From contig CM017567.1 of NCBI GenBank assembly GCA_007844125.1, positions 48,629,235-48,693,234 of the forward strand: a stretch of DNA of 64,000 nt. The letters run 5' to 3'. The notes beneath the pieces were generated by a model. That model was not told the origin of the DNA and ran no database searches. It saw only the letters and a program-made list of their open reading frames with translations. Of this stretch, positions 44,611 to 64,000 are shown in pieces. The position numbers and the translations under genes are program-made. Numbering within the stretch: position 1 is the first letter of the stretch; each line of letters begins with the position of its first letter. The DNA comes from Sinonovacula constricta. Taxonomy: Eukaryota; Mollusca; Bivalvia; Cardiida; Solecurtidae.

Positions 44611-46640
44611 AGTCGATGGGTTAGGAATGGTACATTTTATTCCCGTAGTTTCTATGTTATAAAACCTTATTACCACACCAAGTTGAAAAGGTTTAAAATG
44701 ATTAACCCTTTCACTCATACAGTTCTCCTAAATAACCATATGCCTAATGCATAACCAGATGGCTTATCAAGCCACCTGGCATGCATAGGTAAACTGGTGA
44801 CAAAGGTACCTCAGGTTCATAGAGCATTATTGGTTTTGTGTGGGAAGCTGACTGTAGTTATGTTTAAGCTATTTTTTAAGCTAGAATGAGTTATTTAATC
44901 ATATTTATGTAATTAAAAAGTTTATTCAGAAATAATTTTTCTTTCTGATGATATACTTTTCATGCATTTGAGGTTATATAAATTGTTAGAAGAAAGGTTT
45001 GAATAAAACAAAAGAAATATGTCATAGGCAATTTCTTTATTTTATGTTTGAAATATTCATTAATTGCTAAGGTTTTTTATTTAAATAACAACATTTCAAT
45101 CTGATTCCCCAAAACAGAAAATTCTGACTCAGTGTCACTACCAAACAAAATATCATAAGCATCAGGCATACTTCTGAAGCAAGATAAAGTGAGCCTATCA
45201 AAAAATATTATCAAACAATTTGTGTACAAGATCTTTTTCAATAGGTGTTTACGATGCAGCGATTAGAATGCTTATGAACGAGGCAATCAATTGAAGCTTA
45301 AATACCTTCCAAGTTGATCCACAGAGCAATAAAACAATTTGCCCCTTTCATTAGTCAGTGGGTTTTATGATCCAATGCTGCCCCGAAGCAACAGGGGGTT
45401 CCGGTAAGTCGGCAAAATTTTTCAACATCAAATACTTCACTTCCATTTATTGTGAAGGAAGCGGATGTTTATTACATCGGCATACTCGGTTTTTACTGTA
45501 AGGCTGACCATGTGAGAGTTGTTGCGGTTTAGAAATGGTAAGATTTGCCAGCGAGTGTAAACAATGGAAAATTCCATTAGGGTGCTCTACAAACTTAGCA
45601 AATTGTCACAATTTTTTCAGAACAAACCCCCTTTTTTATTTACTAATTGTATAAATAAAGGCTTAATCTTACTGAATAAAGATAAAAGAAAGACTTTACA
45701 TGAAGTATTCACTTATGATTTTGCACTTAACTTTGAGGGCGTAATTTCGCCAAACTATGGAAATGACAGCATAGCGTAAAATCGCGTATGCATGAGCCTG
45801 ACGCACAACGCCAAAGATCGCCAAACTATTAGCCTGACGCACAACGCCAAACATCGCCAAACCATGAGTGAAAGGGTTAAACTTATACATGTCAGGATTT
45901 TAGACGTTCATATTTTGCGTTAAATTCCTCGCGTGTTCTGTTATTCATTAGAAAAAACCCCGAATATATTCAAAAGTATTACTACAAATGTTATTTCCCT
46001 TGTAATTGTGCATAACTTTAAAAATGGCCCAGATACGTGCCTGTCCACATTCATACAGCAATACATACTTAACTGAAAAATGCTAAAGAAACAGCTACAA
46101 GTGGCCTAAAATTAAGGTAATATATATAAATTTAAATAGTTTTGTTCAAAGTTGGGGATTACTGACTGTTAAAAAAAATAGCATGCTAACTAGGTTGAAA
46201 CAAAATTATGTTACTGTTAATAGGGCTCATCAGGATATAATGTATTGAATTAATGACAAATTAGTTATATCAATTTATTTAAAAAAAAAAGATTAAAATA
46301 ATCTGCATGGCCTATTGACAGTTTCATATAACTTAATTTTTCTGCTGGAAAATGTAACGGGTGTGAAAGTCAGGCATGTGTGGGTGGGGGGGGGGGGAGG
46401 GGAGGGGAGGGGGCTGAGCGTTTTACACTGGGGTGCGTTTAAATGACACCCCTGTTTAAAAGATAAATAGCGGTAATATTACAAAACAAAAAATGGTTTC
46501 TATGATGCTCGATAAATCATTCTAAAATGACAATTCCTACTATCTCGTTTACGTGTAAAAACAGCATACATTTAAAATCAAATTATGATGAAGTATTTTA
46601 GAATAAAACTCATTTTATTTACATTTTGTCACCGGCAAAG
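44611..46640. other. Non-coding stretch with small tandem repeat and G-rich tract
   Basis: A 'gcctgacgcacaacgccaaa' unit is repeated twice at about 45797-45870. A guanine-rich run lies at 46386-46412. A CAGGGGTGTC-type transposon end may lie at about 46452 (reverse strand), but I could not find its partner. No gene is seen. Confidence 0.4.
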
Positions 46641-46859
46641 AGAATGAATGCGTCCCTCACGTAAATCCATTTTTTTACACAAGTCGGATTGATGTTTTTA
46701 CGACATAAACAAATACGAGAAAAGAGACTGGTCAAAAGGTATTTAAAATATAAGGAGTCTATTATTATTTCTTTTATGGTATTTAAAAGCCCTCAATTAA
46801 TAATATAATCTTTTAAATACATATAAAATATCATGACATAGATCTATTACATTTAATTT

Positions 46860-46936
46860 CGCAGTTTGATGTCGCAAAGCCAACTTCCGGTCTGTCAATT
46901 TTGAGACATGCCCATTATTTGTACTTTGGTAAACAG
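46860..46936 (+). promoter_or_regulatory. Weak candidate first exon or promoter of the ZAK-like gene
   Basis: It contains an ETS-like acttccggt and ends in a possible donor, aaacag|gtaata (46936/46937). The first coding exon of ZAK starts with a splice acceptor at 48600-48601, so an upstream exon must exist. Other positions are equally possible. Confidence 0.2.
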
Positions 46937-47299
46937 GTAATACGAGCTAAATCACGTGTTTATTCTTTCGTCAATAGTTTGCCTTGGAATTTTTTGTTTT
47001 GCTACAAGTCGGATTTGTCATTAAGCCTAAATACATTATTGTCGATAATATTTTATTCACTGTCCTTACAAAGATACATCATAATTTGTTTCCTATTTGT
47101 CTCCCTTCTGCAAGACTGTAACCAAGGGTGTAGATTCAGTCACCTGTCCTGTTCAAGAAGCACACAACATTACTGTCAGATCCAGATGTAAAATGACCAA
47201 GGATCAAGTCTATAGAAAGAGTGCTGTCAACAGGTTCATAATCCTGATAAGTCAGTGGTTCTGTGTTACTTGAGCATCAGTGCCAAGTATGGACCTATT

Positions 47300-47925
47300 A
47301 TAAACTGAGCTGCAAAGACCATTTCACCAAAGACCTTGACAGTGGAGTTTGAACCTTCAACCTCCAGCTCCAGAGTCAATTGCTCTCCTTGGGTCATAGT
47401 CTTCATATGTAGCAGGAGCGGAAAAAGTGAACCTCCACTGGGATTCGAACCACAGACCTTCCCAATACTATCGATTGCTCTACCAACTGAGCTATAGAGG
47501 CTCTGCGAACAAACTGCCAGTGAAAGTGCTACACTCCTTCCTCCTTACACAATGAGATTGGCCCTGAATCTCATCCCTGGTTCTACTCTACAGCACCGTT
47601 GCATATCATAAACAGACTACTGCAGTATGTCATAGCAGCAAATGTAACAGGAGCAGAAAAAGTGAACCTCCACTGGGATTCGAACCACAGACCTCAATAC
47701 TAGAGGGTCAGTCTACCAACTGAGCTATAGTGGCTCTGTGAACAAACTACCAGTGCAACTGCCAGACATAAATAGCCCATAGAGTGCAGTTGAATGTCTT
47801 GTTGCAAAATTTACTATAAAAACCATTTCATTCTGAGCTGGGTTTGAACCCATAACCTTCAAGATCTGCTCTGAAGTCAGGTGCTATAGCAAGTGATCTA
47901 TTTGAGCAGACAACTTTGAGAAGAA
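47300..47925 (-). repeat. Cluster of four tRNA-derived repeat heads
   Basis: On the minus strand, two related units (47421-47503 and about 47660-47745) read 'tatagctcagttggtaga' and 'gtggttcgaatcccagtgga', followed by a shared 'ggttcactttttc-gctcct' body. Two further degraded heads with box B-like 'ggttcaaact/ccc' lie near 47350 and 47850. In the first unit the acceptor-like arms pair but the anticodon arm does not, so these are not working tRNA genes. Confidence 0.6.
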
Positions 47926-48601
47926 CTTACTCCTAACATGTCTGAAGACACAGATTCCAGTCACAGCTGATGGCATATCAAAGTCTTTAAACTAAGGATA
48001 GGCTTAAAAGCTTCTCTAGTTTACCTCTGAAAAGCTCATTGACTTGGAGATCAGGATACTGCATTGTACAGTACTAGGTCCATTTATAATGTAGTACAGA
48101 CATGACCACTACTCTTTTTGTCTTGGGTGTACTGTCTGTGGCATAAACAATTGGTTTTCTTTTCCTTCCCCTTACGAAAAACCAATTGCTTATTCGAGAC
48201 TGTGGACCCTGCTGCCTATGCAAATGACCACACCTTGGCCAATTAAGGTCACCATGGGATTGGTCAGTTACTTGTACTAATGACAGTTTTTGCATATGCC
48301 AGTCCCATTCTAGAGTATGTCATAGAAAAGCACACAGATGACAAAATTTAATATTTGGAATAATTTTAATAGTTTTGATTTTTTTCTTGTTTGGTAAAAA
48401 TAGGTTGACTTGTGGAAATATGCCTTTGTTTAGGTACAAAAAGACGAGGGGTAAACCTGCATACATTTGCATTGGGTATTCCATCCCTTAAAGTAGCAAG
48501 ACAGTACCTTAATGACTGTAAATGTGCCATTGTAAAATATTACACCAATATAGGAAAAGTATTGTTCATCTGTATAACTAGTTAATAAACTTTTGTTACA
48601 G

Positions 48602-48643
48602 AATAGCAATGTAAGCCAATGTGACAAAAAACCATCATCAGCA
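48602..48643 (+). promoter_or_regulatory. ZAK leader with two adjacent start-stop uORFs
   Basis: After the splice acceptor (a cag ending at 48601), the 42 nt of leader contain ATGTAA at 48609-48614 and ATGTGA at 48619-48624, before the main ATG at 48644. Each is an AUG followed directly by a stop codon. The three AUGs are in three different reading frames. Confidence 0.8.
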
Positions 48644-63071
<14,428 letters not shown>

Positions 63072-64000
63072 GTAAGTTAGCTTCCCGTAAAACACGTTAT
63101 AATTTATATTCCCAGCTCTGAAAAGCTGTGTAACAATAAAAATGCCGTAATTTGTTTATTGGTGTCAATTATAAGTTGTGACAACGGGGCCTTGTAAACC
63201 AGATTTGAAAACTGTTTATGGATGATAATGTTGTTTACAGATACATTTGCTTACTGTATTTATCTTAAAGTTTTTCTGAAAAAAATATTGTAGATAAAAA
63301 CAACTTATTGTACAGGAAGAGGCACCGATGGCGTAGTGGTAGAGTCGCTGTTTTGTAACTCCTCTGACTGCTTAGCCTCCCACCGCGTGGGTTTGAGTCC
63401 CATTAGGGGTGAAGGTTTTAATATGGGATAGTCTTTCAGCTGACCTGCGGTGCACCGGTGGTTCTACCCAGACATTTGTTTGGGGTCTTCCACCACCACA
63501 ACAGCTGGACATTGCTTTAATGATCATAACTGGTTGCTGCGATGTATCTCAAAAACCAAAACAAAATTTCTAATCCAGGGGGCTTTTCTGGGGTCATCTC
63601 TGTCAGGCAATCAGTCTTTAGGTCAGTCTTTAGGTCAGTTCATCTGTCTGTAGGTGAGGATTGTTTGCACTGTTTCTCCGCTTCCATTGGTCAAATTTTT
63701 ATAGAACTAAGTACCTATCCTAGTTGCACATATGGTTTGTACCACATGTCCATCTTCATTTTAACTGCGTTATGCCCCTTAGTTATACATTTTTTAATGT
63801 GGAAAAAAACAGTATTGGAGGTATTCATCATTTTATATGTTCATGTGTATTTGCAATTTTTACAATTTTGTGTCAAATTGCATTAGATTATCAGTCATTT
63901 GCTTTTGCAATTCTTACAATTTTGTGTCAAATTGCATAAGATTATCAGACATTTGCCTTTGCAATTTTTACAATTTTGTGTCAAATTGCATGAGATTACC
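63072..64000 (+). other. ZAK intron 11 (partial) with a repeated 'ttgcaattttacaattttgtgtcaaattgca'-type motif at the end
   Basis: A clean gtaagt donor follows exon 11. From about 63851 to the window end, a unit of about 53-56 bp with 'tttacaattttgtgtcaaat' and 'agattatcag-catttgc' is repeated about three times and probably continues outside. Confidence 0.65.
63318..63570 (+). mobile_element. SINE family C, near-intact copy
   Basis: Head 'gatggcgtagtggtagagtc', 'gcgtgggtttgagtcccatt' (box B), body 'gtctttcagctgacctgcgg', 'caccggtggttctacccaga', 'attgctttaatgatcataac' and an A/C-rich tail. It lies in ZAK intron 11, sense orientation. Confidence 0.88.

Noticed and set aside
44377..44718. Minus-strand open frame of 113 codons
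   Set aside because: Composition is non-protein-like, there is no domain and no matching splice partner; only the CpG patch within it was kept as a weak promoter candidate.
46386..46470. Possible third CAGGGGTGT-ended transposon
   Set aside because: The right end 'gacacccctg' is visible but no matching left end or target duplication could be found upstream.
47421..47503. Possible functional tRNA gene on the minus strand
   Set aside because: The acceptor-like arm pairs, but the anticodon arm cannot form with a T at the position before the anticodon, and a second copy with the same downstream body nearby shows it is a repeat.

Overview
This window looks like an animal nuclear genome, most likely a bivalve or other mollusc. 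It is AT-rich, with multi-exon genes carrying canonical GT..AG introns, metazoan protein families, and dense short repeats. Those repeats include tRNA-derived SINEs, small inverted-repeat elements, an element with GCTCACCTG ends and 'aagggaga' repeats of the kind common in mollusc genomes. The species assignment is inference; the gene content and repeats are read directly.

Five host genes are supported. (1) A diverged two-exon 14-3-3 protein on the minus strand (686-2573). (2, 3) Two complete, head-to-tail class I ARF small GTPase genes on the plus strand (7268-10030 and 14730-19846), each with four coding exons of identical length and together differing at about ten residues. (4) A RING/B-box/coiled-coil/NHL (TRIM-NHL) gene on the minus strand (24967-32038, five coding exons, 942 residues). 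(5) The 5' part of a ZAK/MAP3K20-type kinase gene on the plus strand (48644 to beyond the window; 11 coding exons, 326 residues, covering the whole kinase domain and the start of the leucine-zipper region).

The space between the genes and in their introns is mostly repeats. There are at least four tRNA-derived SINE families (called A to D here), a roughly 190-210 bp inverted-repeat element in three copies, a 269 bp hAT-type MITE with a perfect 8 bp target duplication, and two larger DNA transposons in introns. One lies in ARF copy b (16621-18304, decayed). The other lies in the ZAK kinase domain intron (55821-59620) and carries a nearly full-length but frame-broken hAT-like transposase. A GTA/GGT/ATT microsatellite of about 500 bp (4316-4818) separates the 14-3-3 and ARF genes. 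The stretch 33-48 kb has no recognisable coding exon; it probably contains untranslated first exons of the divergent TRIM-NHL and ZAK genes.

The genes are not an operon and need no common pathway. The observations most worth following up are: two back-to-back start-stop uORFs in the leader of the ribosome-collision kinase ZAK; strong agreement between SINE orientation and host-gene direction across the window, switching strand where the genes do; ARF duplicates that keep collinear non-coding blocks kilobases downstream and show patchy near-identity in exons; and two CAGGG-ended transposons flanked by 6 bp rather than 8 bp direct repeats.
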